Below, piece after piece: positions 9,962-21,734 of a DNA stretch of 64,000 bases; the stretch's first letter is position 1, and each line of letters starts with the position of its first letter. The notes below the pieces were generated by a model that did no database searches, was not told the origin of the DNA, and saw only the letters and a program-made list of their open reading frames with translations. Source of the stretch: Palaemon carinicauda (Eukaryota > Arthropoda > Malacostraca > Decapoda > Palaemonidae); assembly GCF_036898095.1 (NCBI RefSeq), contig NC_090739.1, positions 61,258,662 to 61,322,661 of the forward strand, written 5' to 3'. The position numbers and the translations under genes were made by a program.

Positions 9962-11796
9962 CAGTGGTTCCCAACCTTTTCTAGTTTGCGGCACCCTTGG
10001 CAAGCTTTTCAAAAGTTCCCGGCACCCTTATAAGGAAATACATATTTAAAATCTCCGTTGTTTTTTTAATATATTTTTTTTTGCATTTCGACATTTTGCA
10101 TCGATGTAACAACACCTTATACATAGATATGAAAATTTTCTTTACACTGATCCTTATTATAATACAAATATGTAATTGCGACAAGTTTTACAGTAGTTGC
10201 ACAATGCATTCAAGTAGTTGCACTGTTACAGTGTTACACTATGATACAAGACATACACACAAATAGGCAAAAGTGAACCATAGTTAGTGTGAAACTTGGG
10301 ATTGATGCTTGGAACACAAACTCTTGATATCAGGTCTTATTGTTGATAATGCCACCTGCATATTATCCTCAAGTGAAAGAAGCCTATTTCTTTGTTTTGA
10401 TTTTATTGTTGCCATGGCAGAAAATGCCTGCTCACACAGATACGATGTGGAGAAAGGCAAAAGTAGATAAATAGCTTTCTTAGCCAAATTAGGATATTCC
10501 CCCAATGTTCCATGCCAAAAAGCTGCCAGTGTCACGTCACTCTCTCAAATTTGACTTTCAGTGATGAATCAGCAGACATATCAAGAAATTCATCACGTTC
10601 TATTGCCGTGAAGTCCAGTTCTTCAGCCATGTCAGCCAGTTCGAAGGGTGATACAATCCAATCGAGTTTCTCTGTAGAAAGCGATGGAAAATACATATCA
10701 ACTGCTTCTCTTAGTTGTTCCAAGTGATTAAGAATAAGATTTTTTACAGTTCCCAGACCTTTATATCCTGGTTGTTGAAGAGAAGGGAAGTTTGACACAT
10801 CGTCTTTCTGAACAGCCGACTTCCATGATTTTAACTTTCTTTGGAAACCTTTTATCTTGTTAACTGATGTTACAATTCCCTCAAGTCTCCCCTGCATTGA
10901 GAGATTTAGTTCATTCAGCTTTATGAAAATATCTGCCAAATATGACAGCTTCAAACACCAAGTAGAATTTTCAAGCAGCTTTATGAATATATCATGTCTC
11001 TCCTCTTGGAAAAAGGTTTTTAATTCTTCTTTGAGTTCAAGAACACGGTTCAGTACACGACCCCTTGATAACCACCTTATGTCAGTATGCAAAATCAGTG
11101 AAATATGAACTGCACCCAAAGGAAAAAAATAGAGGCTTAAATTAGTTTTTGATACTTAGGTAGAAAGCAACAAACACAGTTTTAGCTTATCTCAAGAATT
11201 GCAAATGATCACAAATTTACGACGTGTTTACATTTGGTATTACAGGAGAAAATTATTAAATTTTGCTTTTGGTGTTATAAAGCATAGAGAAACTCATTAC
11301 TAATACTTCGTAATTAATTACTAAAAAAAGAAAAAGATGAACAAACGACTCACGAACTCAGCTAGTTAGCAATAGATACCAGGTATGTATTGCTAACTAG
11401 CTGAGGGAGGAGGATATGTCATACCTTCTGCTTCCTTTGCGTCACCAATCAGTACTGAGACATTCTGGGCTCTGGCCAGTGGCGACTCGCTGTGCGCCCT
11501 GCCCTGTACGTGTGTCATACACGTCAGTCTACAACCCTCACTCCCCTCCCTCCCTCCCACTCTCCCGCCAAGCTGTTCTCTCCAGTGTCCGTACAATTAT
11601 TACACAGCAAAATCATATAATTAGTATTGTTCTCCTGGATTGTAATTTTCCATAAGTACAAATTATTATACAAATTCAATGAAAAGTACCTAAGTTGAAA
11701 ATTCGATCGCTAAATTGTGCAGCAGCAGCAGAAGCACAGAGAGTGAAGTTAATGCAATTTTTTCCTCTGAATTTTGAAGGCACCTTCGAATCACTG
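9962..11796 (-). mobile_element. hAT transposon, internally truncated
   Basis: The ends are 'cagtggttcccaacc' at 9962 and '...gaatcactg' at 11796, giving short imperfect inverted repeats (CAGTGGTTC / CAGTGATTC). They are flanked by a perfect 8-bp target-site duplication TCCTAGAG at 9954-9961 and 11797-11804, the hAT hallmark. The interior holds the C-terminal part of a hAT transposase on minus (10284-11119). The right half (11120-11796) is non-coding. It sits in the 5' region of DIRS copy A1. Confidence 0.92.
10284..11119 (-). pseudogene. hAT transposase, C-terminal half (ZBED5/FAM200-like)
   Basis: This was a cut-and-paste transposase of the hAT superfamily, in the subgroup that gave rise to vertebrate ZBED5/FAM200-type proteins. 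The first part (11119 to 10532) has HTDIRWLSRGRVLNRV followed by a helical region with LELKEELKTFF. The second part (10535 to 10284) carries the hATC dimerisation motif LLPFSTSYLCEQAFSAM and IKSKQRNRLL. A 5-bp duplication 'gtgac gtgac' (around 10531-10540) shifts the frame between them. The N-terminal zinc finger and the first part of the catalytic domain are absent. Homology begins abruptly at LGAVHISL, where the start codon would only be TTG, so the copy is truncated and dead. Confidence 0.85.
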
Positions 11797-11914
11797 TCCT
11801 AGAGGGACAGCAGCGACAGCAGACTCCCCAGGCACAAACAGGACAGCTCTGCTTCGTTGGCACACTTTAGACAAACGAAGAAAAACTGCATAGTTAACTG
11901 GGAAAATAAAATTA

Positions 11915-12290
11915 AAAAATGTTATTTTTATAATAAAACAAATTTTTGAATATACTTACCCGGTGATTATATAAGCTGCAACTCTGTTGCTCGACAGAAA
12001 ACTCAACGTTAAAAATCCGCCAGCGATCGCTATGCAGGTAGGGGGTGTACTTCAACAGCGCCATCTGTCGTGCAGGTACTCAGTACTCAATGTAAACAAA
12101 GAACTCAATTTTCTCCTCGGTCCACTGGGTCTCTATTGGGGAGGAAGGGAGGGTCCTTTAATATATAATCACCGGGTAAGTATATTCAAAAATTTATTTT
12201 ATTATAAAAATAACATTTTTCAATATTTAACTTAGCCGGTGATTATATAAGCTGAATCACACCCAGGGGGGTGGGTAGAGACCAGCAATA
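11915..12290 (-). repeat. B1 right ITR plus ICR
   Basis: This is a fold-back. 'taaaacaaatttttgaatat' near 11934 pairs with its inverse 'atattcaaaaatttatttta' near 12182-12202. Beyond that the inner arm continues 'caatatttaacttagccgg', which is the complement of the lITR tip at 21015-21042. The ITR body (11966-12116) is repeated in inverse at 20865-21014. Confidence 0.8.
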
Positions 12291-12907
12291 AATGTTTACA
12301 TTATTATGAGCTAAGGATTTTTTATTTTATTTTAGCAGTTATCAAAATAACAAACTTAAAATAAATAAGTACCTGGTAAGGAAGTCGACTTGAACAATTA
12401 CTCTACCTTTTTAAGTACAGTAGGGTCCCGAATTAAGCGTGTTCGAATTACACGATTCCCCTTTTCCGCGATCGCTATTTTTCAAAAATAAATTTTCTGT
12501 ATCTGCAAGGCTGTTCAAAGTTCGCGAGTCAAGCACTCCAAAATGTATCAAATCTATTGTCTTTTTAAGTATATTGGTAGCCCTAAATACGGTGATTTAT
12601 AATAAATGTTACAAAACAATATTAACATTACATTTCATTAACATAATTTCATAATGAATAGCCTATTTAAGGATAAAATTCCACATCAACAATGAAATCA
12701 ACTGTTAACTTTGCGAGTCCAGCTGACAAAATGTAAACAGAAATGTGGTTACGTTCTCGGCAATCTTTATCTTTCTCCAACCTTACGATAATTGTAATGG
12801 TAGTGTTAATGATGGTATATTAAAGCATTATTTTTGTTTAGTACAGTATATTTAAAAGCCTTATTTTTCCCTCTGGGCGTTCAAGGTTTTCACGAGTAGA
12901 CTGGGTT

Positions 12908-13044
12908 CGTTTATCGGCAGTGAATAGCCTAAACTTCGGTAACAAGTCGTCAATATTTTGTCATATTTTAAACAGTATACATTTGATTTGCAAACATATT
13001 GACGACTCGTTACCGAAGTTTAGGCTATTCACTGCCGATAAACG
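12908..13044. repeat. 49-bp inverted repeat with 39-bp loop
   Basis: The left arm 12908-12956 ('cgtttatcggcagtgaatag...') and right arm 12996-13044 are inverse complements with one mismatch in 49. They could form a strong hairpin. The repeat lies inside the element 12418-15089. It may be a small nested fold-back transposon, but no target duplication is obvious. Confidence 0.9.
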
Positions 13045-13394
13045 ATAACAAACCCTTTAATGCAAACTAACTGTATCCTTTGATATTCTTCTATATTTAT
13101 CACGAATTCCTTATTTCAAATATCTAAATTATTCTTATCACAACTAACACCATCTAGTCATTTTCATTCCATTATATCTATTATTCCTCTGGATCTTATT
13201 CCCTTTCCTTATTCTGTTTATTCGATGGGATTCGTTTTTCCCTTTACCGTCTTTCAGAATCTATTTTTAGCCACTGGCAACCAAATCCCCCCTTCCCCCG
13301 TCTCCTACCGTCTCCCCTGCGAGTCCACCCAGCCTATCTCATCACTCCCCCCACCTTCATCCTCCCCTGTTCTAGATCTGTAACCTTCTGCGTC

Positions 13395-13398
<4 letters not shown>

Positions 13399-13450
<52 letters not shown>

Positions 13451-13897
13451 CAATACTTACAAATAGATGAAGAAACCAAAATCGGTTTTCTTGAAGTGTC
13501 AATTAAATACAAAACGAAAAAATTATACCGTGTATACATCCATTTCAATCATAGCTTAAAATACGGTAACCGATTTCGTCCGCAAACCACTATTTTTTAG
13601 GAAACACCATTCTATTCCAGAAAATTTTTACTCTTTAAATGTCAATTGCGCTATAATAAAACATGTACTTATGTTGTTAAATTTCGGGCGTGTTTTAAAA
13701 ATCGAGTATTGCTAACTTATTTTTGTTTTACTTTTGGCTTTGATCACATCAGCTGATGTCTAGCTTCCGCGCGAATACAATAACAAAGAATTGTTTACAC
13801 CATTTCTTAACTTATTCAAACCATCTATACAGTTAATATTACATAAACACCAATGTGTTATAACCTATCATATTTATTGTTTAGTACTTTAAAACCA

Positions 13898-13943
<46 letters not shown>
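13399..13943. repeat. Module bounded by two (CT)n microsatellites
   Basis: (CT)n tracts occupy 13399-13444 and 13899-13943. The 450 bp between them match, in inverse orientation, the DNA at about 49865-50300 inside Tigger derivative T2, which is bounded by (GA)n on both sides. The arrangement suggests the block moved or flipped as a unit with its microsatellite borders. Confidence 0.75.
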
Positions 13944-13946
<3 letters not shown>

Positions 13947-15331
13947 TCGAACATTATAGCGGTAACCTAATTGTTCGGTGACTTTAAAAATAGGCCTAGT
14001 ACTTTCTTCTTTTACCTTTTTTGCATATGGATCCATAATTGAGGTGGGTACAAGTTGACTTATAAATGAAGTTAGGAAAAGTATTTTGGATATGGAAAGG
14101 ACAATTATCTTTCGTAACAGTTTAGAATTATCGTAAGTTATCACTCTGTCATTAGCGGAAGTTTGCTATTGTGGATTAAACGCATAAGGAAAAAAAATTT
14201 CCAGCTTTGCTACGAATTTAGGAATTTATATGGATACGGTAAGTAAAATATTTGTAATAACAATGTTTACTAAATGTTTGTAATATCATTAGTTATGACT
14301 TAGATCATGTGTGTTTAATGCATTCGTTTGTTTATTATGATCGAAGATGGAGCGTAAACAAATGGAAGGTTTCCGTTTCAGGCGGCATCATAAAGAAAAA
14401 CATTTCATAAATGGCATTCATTTCATTTATTTGAAAGTTTTAATAAAAAATAATTAGAACATTGGTAATAACAAATTCAACATATAATCTATACTTGGTA
14501 AAATTGCTGTCAATTCAAAAACACAGATGTATAAATGCGTCTGTTTCTTCGTTGTGATCAGAGATAAACGTAAACAAAACATTGGTTGTCGTTTTCTATT
14601 GTGCTTTTTAGCGTGTTTAGGAAACGCATGATATAAAATCGCCTTTATTTTGATAATTCTGGATTTTCAATCATACAACAAGCTAGTCTATAGAGTGATG
14701 GTTTTGCTATTCACCAGTTGTATTATACAATAGATATGACAAACATTAAAATTTGTCTGTATTTTGGGTTGTGTTATAACGGGAAATATATGGTGTTTAC
14801 ACCTATCCTGGTTGTAATTTTAACCATTTTTCAAGTTATTATAACTTTAAAGTATATTAAATGTTTTATTTATTTACAAGAACAATTTGATATTATAAAG
14901 AAATACAGTATAGTACAAAGAAAATATTGGAAATGGGTAGTAAACACATTTGAATAGGCAAATTGCTGGTTGCCATGGCCGCAATGGAATTATTTCTGTT
15001 ACTGTAGTTGTGTGTTTCGAAATTCGCGATTTTCCATTTACACGAGGTCATTAATCGACCAAATTCTCGCATAATTCGGGACCCTACTGTACGTCTTCCT
15101 TACGGAGCCTCGCGATCCTCTTAGGATGCTGAGCGACCCCTAGGAGCTGAAGTATCAAGGGTTGCAACCCATACAACAGGACCTCATCAAAACCTCTAAT
15201 CTAGGCGCTTCTCAAGAAATGACTTTGACCACCCGCCAAATCAAGTAGGATGCGAAAGGCTTCTTAGCCTTCCGGACAACCCAAAAACAATAATAAAACA
15301 TTTCAAGAGAAAGATTAAAAAGGTTATGGAA

Positions 15332-16560
15332 TTAGGGAATTGTAGTGGTTGAGCCCTCACCCACTACTGCACTCGTTGCTACGAATGGTCCCAGAGTGTA
15401 GCAGTTCTCGTAAAGAGACTGGACATTCTTAAGATAAAAAGACGCGAACACTGACTTGCTTTTCCAATAGGTTGCGTCGATTATACTTTGCAGAGATCTA
15501 TTTTGTTTAAAGGCCACGGAAGTTGCGACAGCTCTAACTTCGTGTGTCCTTACCTTCAGCAAAGCTTGGTCTTCCTCATTCAGATGGGAATGAGCTTCTC
15601 GTATTAACAGTCTGATAAAATAGGATAAAGCATTCTTTGACATAGGCAAAGATGGTTTCTTAACTGAACACCATAAAGCTTCAGACGGGCCTCGTAAAGG
15701 TTTAGTTCGTTTTAAATAGAACTTAAGAGCTCTTACAGGGCATAAGACTCTTTCTAGTTCATTTCCCACCATACGATAAGTTTGGAATATCGAACGATAT
15801 TGGCCAAGGCCGAGAAGGCAGCTCGTTTTTGGCTAGAAAACCAAGTTGTAGAACATGTAGCCGTTTCGGATGAGAATCCGATGTTCTTGCTGAAGGCATG
15901 AATCTCACTGACTCTTTTAGCTGTGGCTAAGCATACCAGGAAAAGAGTCTTTAAGGTGAGATCTTTCAGGGAGGCTGATTGTAGCGGTTCGAACCTGTCT
16001 GACATAAGGAATCTTAGTACCACGTCTAAATTCCAACCAGGTGTAACCAAACGACGCTCCTTCGTGGTCTCAAAAGACTTAAGGAGGTCCTGTAGATCTT
16101 TATTGTTGGAAAGATCTAAGCCTCTGTGACGGAAGACTGATGCCAACATGCTTCTGTAACCCTTGATAGTGGGAGCTGAAAGAGATCGTTCTTTCCTCAG
16201 ATATAAGAGGAAGTCAGCTATTTGAGTTACAGAGGTACTGGTCGAGGATACGGATACTGACTTGCACCAGTTTCGGAAGATTTCCCACTTCGATTGGTAG
16301 ACTCTAAGGGTGGATGTTCTCCTTGCTCTAGCAATCGCTCTGGCTGCCTCCTTCGAAAAGCTTCTAGCTCTCGAGAGTCTTTCGATAGTCTGAAGGCAGT
16401 CAGACGAAGAGCGTGGAGGCCTTGGTGTACCTTCTTTACGTGTGGCTGACGTAGAAGGTCCACCCTTAGGGGAAGTGTTCTGGGAACGTCTACTAGCCAT
16501 CGAAGTACCTCGGTGAACCATTCTCTCGCGGGCCAGAGGGAAGCAACTAGCGTCAACCTT
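15332..16560 (-). pseudogene. Tyrosine recombinase of B1, frameshifted
   Basis: This is the YR of family B, nearly identical to the intact B2 gene. The N-terminal part contains IERLSRARSFSKEAARAIAR, then IKGYRSMLASVFRHRG, and the first catalytic block CLATAKRVSEIHAFS with Arg. A 2-bp loss near 15848-15850 relative to B2 throws the frame. The correct frame resumes from about 15772 and carries CPVRALKFYLKRTK, the His-x-x-Arg block KTHEVRAVATS and the nucleophilic Tyr in FASFYLKNV (about 15410-15440). The 5' part of its frame overlaps the RNase H frame. One small deletion separates it from an intact gene, so decay is recent. Confidence 0.8.
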
Positions 16561-17430
16561 GTCCCTTCGTGAGAGGCGAACATCTGCAGTACCTTGTTGA
16601 CAATCTTGAACGGAGGGAATGCATATAGATCTAGATGTGACCAATCTAGGAGAAAGGCATCTATATGAACTGCTGCTGGGTCCGGGATTGGTGAGCAAAA
16701 TATTGGGAGCCTCTTGGTCATCGAGGTTGCGAAGAGATCTATGGTTGGCTGGCCCCAGGTGGCCCAAAGTCTCTTGCATACATCCTTGTGGAGGGTCCAT
16801 TCTGTTGGAATTATTTGTCCCTTCCGACTGAGACAATCTGCCATGACATTCAAGTTGCCTTGGATGAACCTCGTTACTAGTGATATGTCTAGACCTTTTG
16901 ACCAGGTGAGGAGGTCCCTTGCGATCTCGTACAACGTCAGAGAGTAGGTCCCTCCTTGCTTGGAGATGTACGCCAAAGCCGTGGTGTTGTCCGAGTTCAC
17001 CTCCACCACTTTGCCTTGAAGGAGAGACCTGAAGCTTTTCCAGGCCAGACGTACTGCCAGTAGCTCCTTGCAGTTGAAATGCATTGTCCTTTGACTTGAG
17101 TTCCATATTCCCGAGCATTCTCGACCGTCTAATGTCGCACCCCAGCCTACGTCCGATGCGTCCGAGAAGAGAACGTGGTTGGGAGTCTGAACAGTCAGGG
17201 GAAGACCCTCTCTTAGGTTGATATAGTCCTTTCACCAAGTCAGACAAGACTTTATCTTTTCGGAAACCGGGATCGAGACCGCTTCTAGCGTCTTGTCCTT
17301 TTTCCAGTGAAAAGCTAGATGGTATAGAAGAGGATGGAGGTGTAGTCTTCCTAGTGACACAAATTGATACACGGATGACAGCGTCACTACCAGACTCATC
17401 CACAGCCTGACTGAGCAGCGTTCCTTCTTC
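16227..17430 (-). pseudogene. RT tail plus RNase H of B1, one nonsense codon
   Basis: The reading frame starts with only the tail of an RT (GRLHLHPLLYHLAFHWKKDK, about 17290-17350), then an RNase H that would degrade RNA in RNA:DNA hybrids. A TGA at 17232-17234 replaces a Trp codon (B2 has TGG), the only stop between the gag frame and 16227. RNase H acidic residues are in place (HFNCKELLAV, VNSDNTTALAY, NVMADCLSRK). It continues into the DLFAT...YAFPPF block described as a Dam-like methyltransferase region in DIRS, and overlaps the YR frame by about 330 bp. The RT palm, including YLDD, is absent. In B1 the gag frame runs directly into this one. Confidence 0.75.
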
Positions 17431-19690
17431 AGCATCTTCTGGATGGATAGCAGGGCTGGGGGCTGATCGTCTTGTTCAGCAACGTCCTCATCAGAGGGTT
17501 CCTCATCCGAAACTGATGAGGAAAACGGCAACGGAGTGGGCAACGTCTGACTCGCTGAATCCGGTCGCACTGGTGGATGCGTGACGGAGCCGGACGCAAT
17601 ATCATGGAACTGCTGCACAGTCTGTGAACTGTCAACAACCATGGGTGCGCGAGGAAGCACAGCGTCAACCCGAAACTGTCTAGACCGTCTGGGTTGTGCA
17701 GTCAACACCCTACCGGGTTGCTGAGGTTGACGCACTGCGTCACAACAAGTCACTTCTGCTGGTTGTTGAACGTCCTGAACGTCAACAACCACCTCCGAGC
17801 GTCGCTTAACGTCACCGTGCGGTTGGCAACCCACACTGGGTCGCATCGGTGGAGGAACCACCTCAACTGGCAGACGCGAGTAGGTTACCTCAGCGTCAAC
17901 AGGGCGCACAACCGACCGGTTGGAAGGTTGTTGGCCAGAAGGTTCTTCTCCGCATTTAAGTCCTCTATCAAGGACGCAAGCTTGGACTGCATGTCTTGCA
18001 GCAAAGCCCATTTAGGGTCTACGGGAGCAGGTGTGGCAACAGACGGGGTTAGCGACTGAGGCGGAACCGTTTACCATCCCTGAAAGCCTTGTTATGCGTG
18101 ACATAATAGTACAGCAAAACTTCAAAGGCTCGACAACAGCTGAGAAGTTGACCTGTAAACAACTTGGAGCGTCTCCTGGCTAGGCGCCAGGGAGAGTCTA
18201 CCAGAATTGAGAAGTCTATCTGGGCAGAGGCATGAACTCCCAAGCCGAGAACTTCTCTCGTGTCATATCAGACTCTCGCTCTATAAACCAGTTTAAAAGA
18301 AGGGAAAGCAAAGGCTGTATCCCCCAAACTCCTCCTGGTGAAAAACCAGTCGCCTAGCCAACGTAACGCTCTCTAGGAGAGCGAGAGACCACTAGCTTAA
18401 AAACAACGGCTTCGAAGTAGCTAGGCCTAGTGTAAGCTCTGACGTTTAGGCGAACGAGGAGCAGCAGTTACAAGATCCGGACGAAGATCCTTAAAAAAAA
18501 ATCATCATGATTTAATTAAAGTCCATAGGAGGCTAAGCAGCTTAAGGCTCCTCTCCATCTGACAGAGTCCTCAAGGGAATATCAGTAGGAGGGAGAACAG
18601 CCACTTCCTCATCTACAGGAACCTTGTCCGATAAAAGCTGAGTCTCTCACTGGTGCATTAGTAGCGGACCAGAACGCAACGTCATGTAACTGCTTGACAG
18701 TCTGTGAACTGTCAACAACTGAACTGTCAACCACAACAGGTGCGTGAGGACGTACAGCGTCCACTCGAGACTGCTTTGACTGCCTAGACTGAGCAGTCAA
18801 AACAACTCTAGAATGCGGAGGTTGACGCACAGCGTCAAAACAAGTCAACTCCGATTGTTAGTGAACGTCTAGAACGTCAACAGGAGTATCAGCCAGTGGC
18901 CTAACGTCCAAATGCGGCTGAAAAACCACACGAGACCGCATCGAGTGTGGTTCTAAACAACCTGACTGACGTGACTAGGCTACGCCAACGTCAACAGTAA
19001 GCACAAAGGAACGTTAGGTTGGCTGAAAGCCAGGATATCGATGAGATAAACGGCTAGACTCAACGGACTAATCGGCAGAATAGTCTTCCATAAGGGAGGC
19101 AAGCATATACTGCATGTTTTGCCATATAACCCCTTAAGGATCAACGGAAATGGTTGTGGTAATGGACGAGGGTAACGTCTGTGACCGCAACACTTTGCCT
19201 ACAAAAAAAGACTTTCGGAATCTGTGTTACGCTTTTGTTAGGCGGCGAGCAGTTATCCGATGACTGCATAGGGTCAGAGCTGTCCTAATGGCTGTAACCA
19301 GGACGCTGGACCTGTCCTGAAAGGACTGACTTTCGCTTAAGGGCTTCGAAACCTTGTGACAGGTTTCTTATGCGAAAAGCCTACGGATGGCGAGGAGAAA
19401 CAACGTCTCTCTCGTCTTATGGTAGGGGAGATCTTGGTAAGAAACACCCGATACCAGAGAGGGAAAACGTCTGTTCGTTGGTCAAGGCCTCTCGAACCCA
19501 TAAGTCGTTCGACATTACTTCTCCCCTGGGCTTGGGAGCTTGCAAGAGGTCCCGGACTAGGTGAACGACAGGCACGAACAGACGAACCCTCGGACGCAAC
19601 ACTGTAACACTTTGCGCCTCGGACGCAACACTGTAACACTTTGCGCCTCGGACGCAACACTGTAACACTTTGCGCATATCACTTATCACT
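17430..19690 (-). pseudogene. Gag-like gene of B1, degraded
   Basis: A low-complexity protein rich in Val, Asp, Gln and Ser, built on a GTCAAC-type DNA repeat (VVDVQDVQQPAE, FDAVRQPPHS, VVDSSQTVKQ). Blocks at 17232-18011 and 18609-18848 are repeats of each other, so gag contains an internal duplication. An N-terminal stretch DFSILVDSPWRLARRRSKLF (18049-18243) matches B2 but is cut off by a stop. The distal part (19337-19728) carries three copies of a 29-bp unit. I see no zinc knuckle. It is assigned as gag by position (5' of RNase H/YR) and by copy-to-copy conservation only. Confidence 0.55.
19588..19674. repeat. 29-bp tandem repeat, three copies
   Basis: Three identical units beginning 'cctcggacgcaacactgtaa', at 19588, 19617 and 19646. 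The period is not a multiple of three, so the copies read in different frames. It lies in the 5' gag region of B1; B2 lacks the segment entirely. Confidence 0.9.
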
Positions 19691-20864
19691 TCGATTTTCT
19701 GTTTTGCACTTATTTCTACCTGAAACACACAATTCTACCCTTCATTAAAAGGTAGTAATTGCGAAATAAGTCGTATAATGCAAGTTCATAATACCAGAAA
19801 AAAACAGAAAACATATTTTAAGATAAAAAGAAAAATCAGTGGCTGGGAAAGAGACTAAACACTAGTTCATATAACTACGTTTTCAATCTCTCACCGCACA
19901 TAGCCTGGGGACGAGAATAAAAACCTAAAAACGTTTTATCCTTCCTCCCCGTACAGAGACTAGGGACGAGAGTAACACGAGAACAACGTTACCCGCTTGA
20001 ACGGAACGTTTTCTCTCCTCTCTCTCCCTCCGTCTCTATCTCTCTCTCTCTCTCTTTCTCTCTTGATTTCGCACCTAAGAGAAGAGCCCAATTATATTTC
20101 GTCAAAAAAACATGTTATTTGACTAAAGGAAAAAACTGAATGGTTTTTCAAATAAAAAGTTCCTTTAAATTAGAATTTAAAACATTTAAGCTAAGAAAGA
20201 ATGAACAAAACGTTAGAATCGATTTACTCTTACTGCAAAGTGAAACCGTGATACACTCTCTCTCTATCGTAACGATAGAGCGCATGTTGAACGTCCTGAA
20301 CGTCAACAACTGCGTAGCATAAAAAACAAAACGTTAGTTCATCTTTGAAAACAGTACGAAGACTATCAAAGAAATTCTTTCATAAAATATTACATTTAAA
20401 AAGTTTTAAATTCTTTAAAAGCTAATTACAATATAAAGGGCTCAACGTTGATTAACTTCGGTTCCAAGTTAGGACCGCCTACTATCAGGAAAGGTCGCAT
20501 ATAAACAAAACATTAAAATTTATTTTTATATGTTTATAATAAATGGAAAGTTAATCGAAGAGGCCTAAAAAAGGCGGAGAGATATAAAATATATAGATCT
20601 ATAACGTGATAAGATAATTACTAAAAACCTAAACACACTTCCGTCTAAGGGAAGGGTCGGCCATTTAAAAGTGAAAGAAAGTCCATACTCTCTTTGTCAC
20701 CATAATTAAATCTATCCAAAACGAGTTCAAGTTTTGAGATGAAGATAAAACACCTGCATAGCAAAAGCTCAAAACTAGAATAGTGTACTTCACCAAATAG
20801 TTGTGAAAACAAATCCAGTTAGCAACAGCGAATTAGTAGGTCTTGCCGGTAGCCCGACAGAGAG
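19691..20864. other. B1 5' non-coding region
   Basis: About 1.2 kb of AT-rich DNA between gag and the lITR. It is shared with B2 (about 56690-57700), including a pyrimidine-rich stretch with a short (CT)n at 20035-20064. No reading frame is conserved between the two copies. It presumably contains the element's 5' untranslated region; no promoter motif stands out. Confidence 0.5.
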
Positions 20865-21042
20865 AAAATTGAGTTCTTTGTTTACATTGAGTACTGAGTA
20901 CCTGCACGACAGATGGCGCTGTTGAAGTACACCCCCTACCTGCATAGCGATCGCTGGCGGATTTTTAACGTAGAGTTTTCTGTCGAGCAACAGAGTTGCA
21001 GCTTATATAATCACCGGCTAAGTTAAATACTGTATTGAAAAA
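20865..21042 (-). repeat. B1 left ITR
   Basis: This is the inverse of 11966-12116 for about 150 bp ('gagttgcagcttatataatc' near the tip). It then has a tip extension, 'ggctaagttaaatactgtat', whose complement is found in the ICR. It ends in an A-run at 21042, where A1 sequence resumes. Confidence 0.8.
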
Positions 21043-21734
21043 TTATTTAACAGAAATTCCCCAGGGAGGAACTCCGAAGAGTAACCCGAGGGAAAAGCAA
21101 AAAATAAGAATTAAAAATTAAGTAAGCACCCTCCTCCCCCACTGACATTCACGGGAGAAGGGGGAGGGTGGAGTAACTGTAACAGAAACAGAATTATAAC
21201 AGAATTATAATTATGTAAATCATCTAAGAATGTTCACAAATAGTAAGAACCACTGACCACCGAAGGGAAGTGTACCCCACAGCTGAAAAGTTAAAAAAAC
21301 AATTAGGTTTCATTAAAAATAATTGAGACAAATAAATGGAATAGCAACCCAACCCGCAACGGGAAAGAAGCTTCCGTAATAATACGTAGTAATAGTAAGG
21401 GGTGAACGACCTAGAGTAGAGAGAGAGACCGTAGTCAATCTAAACTCCCACATTCCCTTCGCTGAGAATCCAAGTTCCCCGAACGGAAGGAGGAACAGTG
21501 AAGATAAAAGATGAATGAAGAGAGTCCAGCGATGACGATTCCCTACGGCGCCCGAGTTAACGGAAAGCCGAAGGAACGACCGAAGGACCAAGAGGGAGAG
21601 GCCGTACCCCATGACGTGAAACTGCGGAGGCCGAGCACTACGGCGGTGTTGTTGTCGTACACTACACACACAGCACAAACACTGAAAAGAAAACTTACTA
21701 CATTTCTATACACAAATATATATATAAACATAAA

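Larger units (their letters stand above)
12418..15089. mobile_element. Non-autonomous pogo/Tigger-type DNA transposon
   Basis: The terminal inverted repeats are CAGTAGGGTCCCGAATTA at 12418 and its inverse ending at 15089, 21 of 22 bp matching. They are flanked by TA at 12416-12417 and 15090-15091. Copy B2 has the uninterrupted target 'aagtacgtcttcc' at 52737-52749, so the TA duplication is confirmed within the window. No transposase can be read. Interior segments at 14330-14660 closely match 34760-35100 inside the Tigger element, which has different tips, so the two families share internal DNA. It also contains a 49-bp inverted repeat and a module bounded by (CT)n. Confidence 0.85.
11915..21042 (-). 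mobile_element. DIRS family B copy B1
   Basis: The order on minus is lITR (about 20865-21042), 5' non-coding, gag-like (about 17430-19690), RT tail plus RNase H (about 16227-17430), YR (about 15332-16560), then ICR and rITR (11915-12290). It is interrupted at 12418-15089 by a pogo/Tigger-type element. Both tips run into A-runs, so the exact junctions are uncertain by about five bases. It is inserted in the 5' non-coding DNA of A1; copy A3 shows that site unbroken near 48050-48110. Unlike B2 it retains about 0.87 kb (about 18953-19840) of 5' sequence. The RT core is missing, as in B2. Confidence 0.8.

Noticed and set aside
10284..11119. Domesticated host ZBED-like gene
   Set aside because: The sequence is frameshifted, truncated, and bounded by hAT tips with an 8-bp duplication, so it is an ordinary transposon copy.
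14718..14957. 79-codon frame with hydrophobic residues in the pogo-type element
   Set aside because: AT-rich chance frame with no similarity to transposase. The equivalent DNA in the Tigger copies is not open.
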